NCBI RefSeq assembly: GCF_050948215.1
Contig: NC_135157.1
Span: 7,564,001-7,628,000, forward strand
Direction of reading: 5' to 3'
From: Halictus rubicundus
Lineage: Eukaryota > Arthropoda > Insecta > Hymenoptera > Halictidae
DNA length: 64,000 nucleotides
The translations under genes and the position numbers were made by a program. Under the pieces are notes generated by a model that saw only the letters and a program-made list of their open reading frames with translations, made no database searches and had not been told where the DNA came from. Numbering within the stretch: position 1 is the stretch's first letter; every line of letters begins with the position of its first letter. This document shows, one piece after another, positions 1 through 11,405 of this stretch.

Positions 1-3000
1 GTTCATCTCTTCAGGATTGAAAAAATAAATGATTACAAATTGTTCCTTTTAAGAATCTCAGGAGGTGTCGTCTTCAATTATTTTCAGTTACACGAGTAGG
101 ACGAAATTATTCCATAATCTTCGAAAAACCACGATCTTAATCTTTGCACGTGGAAAGTGTTATTGAACCGAGCGAGCTTAATCATCTTGATGCACCGCGC
201 TGACGGTTTCCCTGTCTATTGTCATCGGGCAGATCATTGTAGCCGTCTGGGCCGGTACTTTCACGAGCGGCCTATTTTCGCATAGCAAACGCGCCGCAGC
301 CGTGGTACGGCCCGAAGACGGTTGGTGCGGCGTGTGCCGGTAATGATCGCAGGTCATTAGCAATGCTAATGCACCTTTCGACTGATGAGGCACCGTAATG
401 CCGCTGGTCGACCGGGCTTCCACTTTGCCGCATTTCTCAGCGAGGCTACTTTGGAGCACCGAACCCATAAGGGCTGGTTGCTCGGCACGCTGCTTGCCCT
501 GCCCGCTACCGCACATTTCGTCGGGACTATTGGCTTCCTATTAGGATCGAAGTCCGTAACTAATTCCCAAGAAATTAGAATTCCCCGATAACGAAATTCA
601 CCGTGAAACAGAAGAGCTGCTCTGCTCCTAATTGCGCGTGAAACCGACGCTGCCGTCGACGCCCGAAACTTTCGCGAATAAATATCCTGTGTCTCGCCGA
701 TGCTTGCTGTCTTTGACGGATGCACAGTCGCTGATTACCACCAGTTTCTCGTTGCCAGGAAAAAAATTGCATCTTCTTGCTGCTTCACTATTTTAACACA
801 ATCGTTAGTATAGTCACGACCAGAATTTTGTAACGACAATTAACTTAATTTTACGCACGAGGTTACTCGAAATTACGTGGATACGCTTTTCAGCTTTTGT
901 TTTCGACCCGGGACACGGGAAATACTTATTGAAAGATGAGCCAGGACGTTTTCGAAACGACACCAACGACCAATGCAATTTTCTAGATGCTGTTATTAAG
1001 CCGTCCCCAAGAGTTTTCTTCTTCGATGACGCAGCGTCGTGATGAAGTTTCCCGCAGTTGTTACGGTCACGGTTTACGGGGGCTTGTAAAAGTTTATGAT
1101 TAAAAACGCGGTGGTGAGTTCGGCGGATCTTAAGCAGTACGTTTCGAACTTCTTTTATGTGTTTCCGTGGCGAAACGAGGCGATTCCGGCATTTCCGGCG
1201 CTACAAATTTTTCCGGTTCGGGGAGGGCACGTAAAGGGAATTCCCGCGATTCCTCCAGCGCCATTTTCTTTTGTTATTACGACCAACTTACGGGGCATCC
1301 GGCCCACGTTGATGGCGCTATTAACGAAAGGAACTGCTGTTACATAGCCCCGGTATCATGCTAGACACTTGGAACTTGTTTGCCCGACCATGATCCGATT
1401 ACGTAAATGCGACCGAACGTGCTCCTTAAGGAACGATTACTGTTTTCGCGTCTCGTGCCTTATGTTTTCGCAATCGCTACCTAATATAGCGATTTCTCTA
1501 ATAGACCGCAAACGCGGAACCAAGAATTAGCGACACATTAGTAAATACGAAATCCCGTCTAGAATAAGCTTTCTGTTTTCGCGTCGTTCAAGATCGACAA
1601 CGCGACGATCAATTAGTAAACACGAAATCTAATTTCCCATTTAGAATAAGATTTTTGTTCTCGCGCCATTCGAAATCAACAATGTGGTTGCAGAGAGCTG
1701 CAAATACGATCCTGTGGTCGTGTCCATTGGCTGGCTGCTTGATTCAGTCTTGTTCTCTCCAGTACAATCATCATTATCATTCTCTGCGGTCGCAAGCAAC
1801 CCCAGTCTACTAATTACAATGAGAATTTCGCGCATTCCAGTGGACGCGATTATTTAAGACTCAGTATATCGGGAAAGGTGGAATTGAAGCTTTAGAAGTT
1901 TAGATTTGGTAACAGAGAATTTCTAAACAGTCCAATGCAATTCAATTAACTGTTAGAGGAATTGTAAAAATTCCTATCTGGAAGCACATAAACGCTAAAG
2001 TGTATTCCGATTATTTTTTATATATTAAAATTACTTATTACAGATGTACGTTTCAATTCAGCACCTGTGTCTTGCAAATGAGGCACGAACTTTTCATTTT
2101 GCAAAAATATCCGCAGTCTAATTGTCACAGTGAATACTTCTTGAACTCTTCCAGATCATATAAATCCTAATACAGTTCAGTTTAACAACTGTATTACAAT
2201 ACGAAGAAAACTAATTTTCAAAGTTAAATAATGGATTGTGTCACTCACGCATGACTAACGTGGCAGTTGACGTGTTAATACAGTTAAAGTAAATTTCTTG
2301 ACCGTGATTATTATTTCATTATTTTCTTCACGAGAAATATTTAAAGTTCACCAGTTGCATGTCGGCGGTTAATTCCGCTTTATTGAATGTGCGGATGGAA
2401 ATCGGGGTCCGTGTAATTCACGACAGATCTTTCGGGGTGTTAGGGTGATAGGGTGATATCCGAGGGAAAAGATGGTTGGGATTCTGTGCCCGATCATGTG
2501 TTAGCCGCGCGCGGTGCAACGAGTGTCGTCGAAATTTTCGCCGTGGTTCCTGGCCGCGGCTAATTTCCTAGTTCGTGTAATTGGCCCGCAGGAACGACAG
2601 ACAATTAGCGACCTCGAGGCGATCACGGAATCAGACCGGTTGAAGGAGGGGTCGGTGATAACTTTATTCGGGGCAGAATCCTGACCGAGACTGTGCCTGC
2701 GTTGCGGGGAATTTCGGCTGCACGACGTGGGTCTGCGGATAGACGAAAACGGGTTGAAGAGGAGGGCAGGGATGAAGCCAGGACATTGTTAACAGCATTG
2801 CTGCCTAATTAACCGCAAACGCTTTCGGTGGGTTTCGCCTGGTCTATTGTTTACATGCGGGCATGCCGCCTGTATGATAGTGCTCGACGACCGAACCAGC
2901 TGAAATATTTCCATGGAGATTCTCTGTCGCTTTGTGTCGCGCATGCACGCATCTATTTAGATCGGAGTAGTGGATCCTGCAGAATGGGCTACTACGCTAG

Positions 3001-5599
3001 AAGTTACGTTCACTCGTGGGAGATGCCTCTCGCTTTTGCCGGAACTCACCGCTGATCGATATTGACCTGTCGCGAAAATTTATTCGGACCATCGCTTCAG
3101 CTTGTTGAGAAAGAAACACCGCATTATGGCGGGCTGAGAATCATAGTGGTGTAAATGCAAATTCTGAAGATTTTTTATTTACTTATTTTGGCGCAAATAT
3201 GGATTTTTATTGCTGAGACATTATTAGACTCAGGATCTTCATGGAAAACGAAAATGTTCTGCGTGCGTTGCAAACAACAAGTGTTTCTTAGTTTTTTTAA
3301 TCATTTTAGTAGTTCGTATCTTTCTACCATTGCGAATTCCTGCTACCAATTTTTGTCAGAAATGCTAAAAATTCGCGATTACTTTTATAGAACAGAAAAA
3401 ATTGTAACCAGAGGAGAAAAAGGTTGCTCAAAGTGAAAAATTGTTGTACTAATTTCGGGGCGTTTGAGATTGCAAATCTGCGCTAAAGTGACAATATTTC
3501 TACGTTTATGATTTTGACTCAAATATCATTCAGGCCTTTAGGGTATTTCGAAAATTTATAGGATACCGTACCGATTTGTTTAAATTATTAAATTACAAAC
3601 TGACCTGAATCTGTAGAGCACTTGGAACCAACGTTATAATCTGAAGAGTAGACTTCAGCAACTATACATTGCACTTGCCAGACAGATTTCATCGTTGTAT
3701 CTTTCACTCGATCTAATGTAGACTCATATATTCAATAACTCGGTTACAAGTAGGCGTACATTCGTCTGAAATTAATCAGAAGATTTAATGAGGTTCGTAA
3801 TGAAGAAGAATTAAACACGTTCTGCTTCGTGTTCGGTTTAATTCTCCATCATTTCACTGTATGTCCTAAGACATAATAATAAACCTTTGTTATACAATGT
3901 TTAATTCAGCGTGGAAATTATTTAACAATGGAATAAGTAGATCTTTAAATGTACAAGAATCTGTGGTCTTTAAAGGGTTAAATGACACTTCTTTCACATT
4001 TAAACTCCTAACTATACAGGATGTCCTATTTCACACTAGAACTACAGGTCCCCACAAAATGACGGGATCTAAATTTTCTTATTACGATTATCGAGGCTGT
4101 AAAGATGCATTTTTGGGGGATTGTTCAGGAACTTTATTTCCTTTGGTATATAATAAAAATCTCTAAAAATCTTAAGAAACACAATCTTATTATAAAGTAA
4201 AGTAAAATATTCTCTTTTTTAGTCCTCTACTAGAACTAGTGTCTGAACTAGTGAACTGAAAAATATTGCAAACAAAGATCAAATACATTCAAGATCCACG
4301 CAGCTTGTCACAAAAGTATTTCTAAAATCGCAAATGCCTGCAACAGGCCTTTAGCGAACGGTAATTTCAAAGTATAGTTGACGATAATATCTCGGCAGAA
4401 TTACAAATAAATCTGCCTCAAAGCGCAACAAAGAATTACAATTTGTCAGAGCCAAGATTCGCCCGCGGCTCATCGCGTCGGGTCAGGATTCATTAATTTT
4501 AATTGACGAAGGGAATCCGCACGATATCGGTGGGAAAAAATATTTCTCCGTGGAGAGAGGGGTGAGGGGAGAAGATAGAATTTCATTTCGAAGCGATTAC
4601 GCGGATAACGAGCTATAAAAATCAAGAAAATTGTATCAGGGATGCGCGGCCGGTGGGTGACTCGACAGCCGCTGTCGACGCTTGCTCGCCGACAGTAACT
4701 TAGCGTTGCCAGTGATAATAAGCCACTCGGAGCGAGCCGGTGCCCGCTCGCCGATATCCTTAATTCCGAAAGCTCGTTGCAGGGTAAATAGAGCTTAAAA
4801 TTAAACTCAGCCGGCTTTCTTATCGCGCGGAGGATCTCCGAGCTGTACATAATGCGATCTTGTTATCGGCCGCGCGCTATTTTTAGCCGGAATTACACGT
4901 GCACACGTACACAATAATCTTTGTCTATGGAACGTGCACAGGTGGCAAGCCCCCTGTAGCCCGTCAGTAAGTATGCATCTGGGCCACGATCATCCCCTTG
5001 GGTAAATTAAAAACGCTTTTCGTGGCCGAAATTATGGCCTACGATCTCGCCGGCCGAGAGAAAGGACGCTCTCCATGGTGATGCCAACGAAACCCGAACA
5101 ATGCAACCATGATAGCGTAACAGAGACACCGATACCGATTTTCTTCATTTACATTCGCATTGCTGTGCATTAATTGCGGGACACTTCTTTCATTAACACT
5201 TTGAGTGTCCTGTCTCCCACAGACTGTAGACGGAATCATTTGTCCAGATTTCAAAATTAATTTTTTTGCTAGTATATTCAGTGTACCACATTTAATTGGT
5301 ATTTTACTTTACTTTTATTGGTATTACACTATTTATCAGTATTTAAAATTTACACTTTGATCTTTATGAATTTCTTGAGATTACTGTGTTGTTACTCAAA
5401 GTGTTGATAATCTTAATATGTTGAAAAATTGTTACGAACTCTATTTCCTCTAAATATCTCAGAAGGTATCATCTCCAATTATTTTTAATTCAATGACAAT
5501 AAGAACTGTCTGCTCAAAAAACAACAAATATATTAGTTCATTTTAATCAATTACAGAGCCGTCTTTACCGCCTTCTAGTCTACCTAACCCCCAAAAATC

Positions 5600-6340
5600 A
5601 GTATTAAAATCCTCAGTGGCTTCTTATAATCCAGCTCGCAACAGTTGATTCATCCCACCGGGCATAATCTCGCTTTCCCTCCCTAAGATCGCATTCCACC
5701 CCCACCACGTGGGAGTGGCCAGCGCCAGACACGCCCACCTCAGTCTCTGACGTGTCAAGTGGAAAATAAATCGAATGAGGCTCGTGCAGCCGTAAAAGTG
5801 AAACGATCGTACAATCGTTCGCGCGTATATTGGCTTGTACAGTCACGTTAGCTCGCGACAGCACGGAATGAATGCTGCAACTTGATCGAGTGGGGATTCC
5901 CGATCCGAGTGATTTGTTCCTATAAGTACATATTAATCAAGCCGCGACCGCGCGGAGGTTGTTTCGTGTTCACGAGTGCATATTCGAATCGATTTCGTGA
6001 TCAGTGTCCCGATCGTGTTCGCCGTTGAACGACCCTTTTGAACCGGCGGCGACGGTGGCGCCGCGGCGCTTCTGGCGAAAAATCGATACGACGATGTTGG
6101 CTCGTTGAAATCTTGCACACGAGTGTTCCCCCTGAGAATTTTTTTCAGCTCGGAAACACTCGTCGCAGATTGAACGCGTTACGCTCGTCAAGTTGTACAG
6201 GTGTACGGCGTGGAACATTCATAATAATGCTGTTCCGGGTGCGGCGATGCAGCTTGCAATCGAAACTGCTTTCCTGTTGTTCTCGGCGACGATGTAAATG
6301 GGTCAGAACCGTGCGCGATGATTAAACACCGATTGCTCCT
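5600..6340. other. CpG-rich block, possible regulatory region or untranslated exon
   Basis: The block is much richer in G+C and in CG dinucleotides than the AT-rich DNA at 5260-5560 and 6490-6720. It has dense CG near 5940-6110 and ends in a CT-rich tract. Its open frames on both strands are short and have no recognisable domain. In insects without strong CpG depletion, such blocks in long introns can be enhancers, alternative promoters or untranslated exons. No clear TATA box and initiator pair was seen, so the role is only a guess. Confidence 0.25.
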
Positions 6341-6420
6341 CCCTCTCTCTTTCTATCTATCTCGCTCACCCCCACCCCCCTCTCTTTCTCTCTTACTCTG
6401 TTGTTCCATCGCTCTCTTGT
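6332..6420. repeat. CT-rich low-complexity tract
   Basis: An imperfect pyrimidine tract of CT, CTAT and C-run units. It is a degenerate microsatellite with no coding value, although a chance 71-residue frame crosses it. Confidence 0.75.
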
Positions 6421-6995
6421 TCTCTCTCCACGTGTATCGTCCTGTCTTTCGCCTCTCTTCTTCCCGCCGCGCGCCCGCGTTGAACGCCATTATAGCAAAA
6501 AGCTGTTCGATACATATAAATGATTATAAATAACTCAAAATCGATACTGAAAAAACCTCCGGTTAAACGGTCGCTCGTAAATCAATCCAGGCGTCATTAA
6601 TTTATACGCGAACACCCGTCGATGCCAGTGTGGAACCAGCGCGCAGAAAATGAGAAATAGGGAGAAAAAGACAGAGACCATTAATTATTTTTTTTCCCAT
6701 CGCTCTCGTACCCGACAAAGAATATGATCGAGAGGGTGTACGCTAACTAGGAGGATGTTATACGATTCGCCGGAGCTGAATTTTCAGGCGTGCTGTTGCA
6801 TGTTGCAATTCTCAGAAATCTGCAATCTTGCGAAAACAATTAATAGATTGCTGAAGATCCGTCGAGTTCACGTGCCCATAGTCTGTCCAGCAAGTCGAGG
6901 CAGTAAAGGTAATCATAATTAGCAAAGAACGCGCGATGCTGTTCACTGACTCGTCTAATTGGATAGACTACACGTAATTATAAGAAGTAAAGATA

Positions 6996-7091
6996 GCCTC
7001 AAACGAAACAAATTTGTTCCGCATTTTCGATTTATCTTCTCACGTAGAATCACCCCCTGCACGGTGTTAGGCCATCAATACTGGGACACCC
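6996..7091 (-). mobile_element. Fragment of inverted-repeat element family A
   Basis: Read on the minus strand, the fragment starts with CAGGGTGTCCCAGTATTGAT at 7091 and continues with a GGGGGTGATTCTAC block and a TTTGTTTCGTTTGA block. The same order of blocks appears on the plus strand at 30613-30720 (GTGTCCCAATGTTGATGG, then GGGGGTGATTCTAC, then TTTTTTCGTTTGACG). Only one end is preserved here. It lies immediately next to a second, unrelated element beginning near 7119. No coding capacity is visible, so this is a non-autonomous remnant. Confidence 0.65.
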
Positions 7092-7118
7092 TGTCCAAAA
7101 AATATAAATTAAAAGATA

Positions 7119-7767
7119 TACAGTGAATTCGCGATATATGTCGCCGAGGTCTGGATGATAAATGTCGTGGAACTATCCTCACTACCGCGGGGTATACCCC
7201 ATGAGGGGCCAAGAAACTAGAGACAGTTGTCTTGTCGACAGCATTTGCCGCTGTGACTTTGAATAATAAAATATAGGACGTTCGGCGCGGATCAAAGAAT
7301 CCTCCTGTAGAATAAACGACATCAAGACCCGTGTTGCTGATATACAGGGTCATCCGTTTTTAAACGGCCAAACGTCAACCAGCTATAGAGGACCCCAAAT
7401 GGAACAACTTTCACCCCTAACACTTTTTTTTATTCGAAGTTATTACATTCAGTCTCCACGGCGTGCCCCATGTCAAAAAAACCAAGATCCAAAGGTCATA
7501 CAAAAAAGTTGACTTAATAAAAAAGATGCCCCTATTTATTTTCAACCAAACAAAGGAAAAATCATCAAGATACATAATTGCAGTCCTAATATATTTAATC
7601 TTAAGTGAACGCAAAAAAATGACGGGTTTTTGCAATTATCTAAAAATCAAGACAGAATCAAAAAAATTGTTAGGGGTGAAAGTTGTTTCATTTGGGGTCC
7701 TCTATAGCTGGTTGACGTTTGGCCGTTTAAAAACTCATGACCCTGTATATCGCGAATTCACTGTATA
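7119..7767. mobile_element. Family B miniature inverted-repeat element, split by a nested insertion
   Basis: The left end reads TACAGTGAATTCGCGATATA and the right end is its reverse complement (7746-7767), both bounded by TA. The internal blocks at 7130-7335 match the element at 44243-44536: a GATGATAAAxGTCG block (inverted there), a GGGGCCAAGAAACTAGAG-like block and a GGATCAAAGAAT block. A second element with long terminal inverted repeats sits close to the right end, at 7345-7745. Without that insertion the host element would be about 240 bases, close to the 292 bases of the other copy. There is no open frame for a transposase, so it was presumably mobilised in trans. Confidence 0.75.
7345..7745. 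mobile_element. Inverted-repeat element C nested inside the family B element
   Basis: The two ends are long inverted repeats of about 84 bases (7345-7428 and 7661-7745) differing at only a few positions. The outermost bases are CAGGGTCAT. Both ends are flanked by TATA (7341-7344 and 7746-7749), which fits a target duplication of TA or TATA. The interior (about 7430-7660) is AT-rich. It gives a chance 111-residue frame with no recognisable domain. The arms could fold into a long hairpin. The near-identity of the arms suggests a fairly recent insertion compared with its host element. Confidence 0.8.
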
Positions 7768-8008
7768 TCCTTTCTATTACACTTCCCCATTTCGATGATC
7801 ACCAAAAGCGTTACGGTGTCCCGTGAATATTTCAAAGCGATGGTATAAGTGTCCGAATACTTTCGAGCACGTCCGCGTAGATTCTCGTACGTATGTAACG
7901 CACGTGATTCCCTCGTAAACGCGGAATATGTTCGTGCACGAGAATATTCCGTGTGGGCCTGCGGAGAACGCCGGTAATAATTCTTGTTGTAATTCCTCGG
8001 TTTCTCAG

Positions 8009-8240
8009 GCTGAGACAGGACAAGGGCGGCGGCGCATGGTGTCCGAAAAATATGGTTACGAAGGAGGGCCGGGAGTACCTCGAGGTGAACCTGCACAGTC
8101 CGCGGGTGCTGACGTCCACCAAGACCCAGGGCAGGTTCGGGAACGGCCACGGGGTCGAGTACACCGAGGAATACTTCGTCGAGTATTGGCGGCCGGGGTT
8201 CAACAAGTGGGTGCGATGGAGGAATCGACGTGGCATGGAG
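8009..8240 (+). CDS. Ddr: DDR exon: middle of the discoidin (F5/8 type C) domain
   Basis: The exon is framed by an acceptor ending in TTTCTCAG (8001-8008) and a donor GTACGT (8241). It begins with one base that completes a codon from the missing upstream exon, then has 77 codons and ends in phase 0. The translation contains GAWCP, then KTQGRFGNGHGVEY, then FNKWVRWRNRRG. This is the conserved order in DDR discoidin domains: the first domain cysteine here, the TQGR loop of the collagen-binding face and the W-x-x-W-R-N strand. In the family this domain binds triple-helical collagen at the cell surface. Overlapping frames starting with ATG at 7928 and 7953 run through the acceptor and are not separate genes. 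A second DDR-like gene exists in insects, so the exact paralogue is uncertain. Confidence 0.95.
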
Positions 8241-8913
8241 GTACGTACACACCGTCGTCTGACTGCTGGCTGCCGACGATCGATCCGCGTCCGGATCCCT
8301 TTTTTCACCCCTCACCTGGTGAACCAGCCGGCTCCCGTTCGTGACTGACTGCCTCTTTCACATTCGTTATGAATGCGACGCACGAGCAATTCCTGGCCTC
8401 CTCGAATTCGGCTGGACCGGGACTCTGATCGATCGTTGAGCCACCTGCACGCCTCCCGTACAGGTATTATTGGGAGCTGAAAAGAAGTCACCTGCGACAG
8501 GGGCATGGAGGGGTCGATGCTTCCGTACTCCCAATGTTTAAGCTTTGTGTATCGGTGACTGCTTAGTCAATAATTTGCCAGAGCCGAAAATACATGTGAT
8601 TGGGGGCGTGTCCTTCCGGCATCTCCTTCCAAGTGACTTCTTTTCAGCTTCTGCCCTAACAAGAATTCTCGCATGACGGCACGGGGGCAAAGGGGTCACT
8701 TACTTTTGCTCCGCCTATCCCCACCGTTCGCACTCCCGTACTCCTAATTTAGGCTTCGAGAAATTTTTAAGAATGTTATGAAAAATGTAATAAATGTCTC
8801 GCAAAAATGTCACAAGTTACTTCCTAGTGTATTCGCACTTTTAAACGCATGGATCGCCTTGGAGCTGTTTAAATTTGTAGCTAGTTGGGATAATAAAGAC
8901 TACAGGCATCACC

Positions 8914-8940
8914 GGTTCGGATAATCGAGATTCTACTGTA
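8914..8940 (-). repeat. Isolated pogo-like terminal repeat
   Basis: On the minus strand this reads TACAGTAGAATCTCGATTAT followed by CCGAACC. It is the same terminal sequence as at 29688-29715 and is close to 39096-39120. It resembles the CAGTAGAACCTCGATTAT ends known from pogo/Tigger-type elements. No matching second end was found nearby, so it is a solo end or a deleted element. Confidence 0.5.
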
Positions 8941-9327
8941 CTTGAGAATAACTGTTCATAAAACTCATAGTACCTTGCGGCTCCCTATACCATTGCAGGC
9001 TCCTATAATAAAGGCTCGGCTAAGAGTTCGTATATCTGAGGTTCGCGGTTAATTTGTCCAACGCAGCTCTACCGTCGCGTGAAAATAAAAATACATACTA
9101 TGTACGTAAGTAGTGGCCGCCACTGTGTTCCCGAAAGTGTCGACGATTCTCTCCAGAAAACCGTTTGGCGTTCGTCCCAACCCGATTTCCCGGTCGATTT
9201 CCCATCGGCCACCGGCTCGGGATAAACTTTACCTCGCATGTCATCGAATGCGGCCCTGTGCCCGCTCCCAGAGATGAATTTCACCAGCGTCATTATCGCG
9301 AGTGACCGTCTCGGTGGCATCGGTACA

Positions 9328-9386
9328 CGAGAGAGAGATAGAGAGAGAGAGAGCGAGAGAGAGAGAGGGAGAGAGAGGGAGACAGA
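9328..9386. repeat. GA microsatellite
   Basis: Imperfect (GA)n tract with a few interruptions. Chance frames on both strands read through it as alternating Arg-Glu or Ser-Leu repeats and should be ignored. Confidence 0.9.
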
Positions 9387-10311
9387 GGTAAAGAGCAAGG
9401 TTCGTGTTGGCGATAATAATTTAAGGCGACGCGACCAAGAGCTTGTTCCCGGTAATTTCATCGGCGCCAGGTAAATCGCTTTACCGTGCATGATGTATTT
9501 TGACGAGCTAATGGATATCGCGTCCAGATTATCATGCTAAAGAGACGTTAATTAACACGTCGCCCGTTGTAACGGCCGCTTACACTGGTCACGGGTTTCT
9601 GGCTCGCAGTGTACGGTTGCACACCCCCGTCCGACCACGGGTGTAGTAAAAGGGATGGGACATGGTTGTTGGACGGTTCTGGGGGGGGGGAGGTGCGCGT
9701 TGGGCGGGAGAAACGGGGGACGATCGGGGAATACAAATGGTGGACGGCCTCGGGGGCTATCGGGGCGAAGCTTCCGCGCGCGATACGCGCAGATTTCCCC
9801 GTTCAAAAGAATGGAATTACAGCAGCGACGCTTTGTCCCGTCGAGCCCCGGCTAAATCCGTAATCCGATTTCCTTGACGAGAACAATTATAAAGAGTGGC
9901 ACCGCATTAATTCGACCGGTTCGGGTTTCGCCGCGGAAATTGCTTTACAATTGGCTCGTCTAACAATCCGCCGGAAGCGCCGGTCCGTGAACGTAGCTAC
10001 GAAAAATCGGGATAAACGAGAAGAATGAACGGCGATAGGGGATCCCCGAGACGGACGACGACGGGACGCGGGCACGATCGACAGATCGTACCTATAAACG
10101 AGGTTTCGATCGGCACTGTCCGCTAAACTTCATTTACTCGGGAAAGAGCTTAGGCGATGCACGGTGGATCGTTTCTATAAAATAGGTGGAACTCATCCAG
10201 AAATTTTCGTGCCATGAAATAGGTTGAAATTGGGTCTTTACGGAAGTTAATACTTCGATCGAGATAGACTGAACGGGACGCAAACTTATATCTGACCTCG
10301 TCTGTTAACTA

Positions 10312-10646
10312 TATACAGGCCGCGGCCGAATAACATGTACAAGCGGGCACGAGGTGATTCCTTATTGAAAAATAAGAAAACTATATAGAACAAAATTTTG
10401 TCATCCGAAGTTTCGTGTTCCAGAAAACAGAGTTTGAAAATGTAGCGAGTACAGCGTGCTGTTAGATAGGAATCGTCTGACACGTCTGATCATAACTAAC
10501 CAATTCTACTTCGAATCTCTAAACTCGGATTTTCTCGAAAACGAGGCGTCAAACGAAAAAATTTTATTCCTCATTTTCGATCCATTTTTATATGTAGAAT
10601 AATCCCCTGCCCGCTTGTACATGTTATTCGGCCGCACCCTGTACAA
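10312..10646 (-). mobile_element. Inverted-repeat element, family A copy
   Basis: The terminal inverted repeats are about 43 bases (10312-10355 and 10604-10646). Both contain GGCCGAATAACATGTACAAG followed by CGGGCA. Read on the minus strand, the interior contains TTTTTTCGTTTGACGCCTCG, TTTTCGAGAAAATC and AGTAGAATTGGTTAG blocks. All of these recur in the same order at 30680-30800. It has no transposase frame, so it is a non-autonomous miniature element. Its outer repeats differ from the 30613-30895 copy, so these may be two subfamilies. Confidence 0.75.
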
Positions 10647-11152
10647 TCTTACATCTTTTTATCCTTTCTTACACATAATAGCCGAAAAGTGACTATAAAT
10701 TACAGTAATTGAACGTAAATAATGTTTCTGTTAATAAAACGTTCTGTTGATAGGCTGCGTTGATGTAACGCCGCTGTAGATGCAAAATAGTGCAGAAATT
10801 CGTGAAAAAAATTACGAACGCAGGACTCTATCACGCGACATTATGCACCGCAGCAACAAAGGCCTATAAAAAAATGATTTTGATGGGACCAACGCGGGGC
10901 TTCATCAGCGCCCGGCGCGGAATTGAAATCCTCGCAGCGTCGCCTCTCTATTAATCCATCACGACTGGAGCGGCTCGCCAAAGAAAGCCAACGTGGTGCA
11001 AAAGTAATTCCGAACTCTGTGCCAAGAGCTCTATCGCCGGGTTCTCGTTATTCAACGGGGGTGCTGGTTGTCATCGGGACGCGTCTGATATTCTCAGCGA
11101 CGACCTGGCGAATCCCCTGTCCCCTGTCGTTGTCCTTAAACGCGGGAAGTCG

Positions 11153-11158
11153 GAGAGA

Positions 11159-11208
<50 letters not shown>

Positions 11209-11219
11209 GAGAAAGAGAA
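11153..11219. repeat. GA microsatellite
   Basis: Nearly pure (GA)n over about 65 bases with GGG and AAA interruptions. It lies in a CpG-rich island. The 166-residue plus-strand frame crossing it is low-complexity Arg-Glu and not a credible gene. Confidence 0.9.
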
Positions 11220-11394
11220 GGAAAGAACGAGGGAAAGGGAAATCGAGATAGCAGGTTCCAAGTGCACACACATAACACATGCGCCCTCGTGCAGCCTTCG
11301 TGCCCAGACGTTCTTCCCATTTTCACGCAGATTTGCTCAAAGCGAGGGAGCAGGTTGGTGCTTCGAGGCAAAGGTGTGGAAGGACGACGAAGAC

Positions 11395-11405
11395 GGGGGG
11401 GGGGG
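11395..11405. repeat. Poly-G run
   Basis: Eleven consecutive G residues in a purine-rich context. This is a likely length-variable site and a place where assembly errors would be common. Confidence 0.8.

Larger units (their letters stand above)
1..8008. other. Non-coding stretch upstream of the first visible DDR exon
   Basis: No exon with a recognisable protein family was found here on either strand. The open frames are short, lack domain signatures and overlap each other on both strands, as expected of chance frames. The exon at 8009 begins inside the discoidin domain, so the signal-peptide exon and the start of that domain must lie further upstream. This stretch is therefore inferred to be the end of a long intron. 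It holds a CpG-rich block (about 5600-6340), a CT-rich tract (6332-6420) and a cluster of inverted-repeat elements (6996-7767). A short segment near 27-62 resembles 5453-5490 (about 28 of 35 positions), suggesting an old dispersed repeat. A small, poorly conserved 5' exon could have been missed. Confidence 0.6.

Noticed and set aside
7758..8344. Overlapping frames of 130-185 residues on both strands around 8 kb
   Set aside because: Only the plus-strand frame from 8010 to 8240 encodes discoidin motifs. The minus-strand frames are its shadow, and the plus-strand extensions run through the splice sites.
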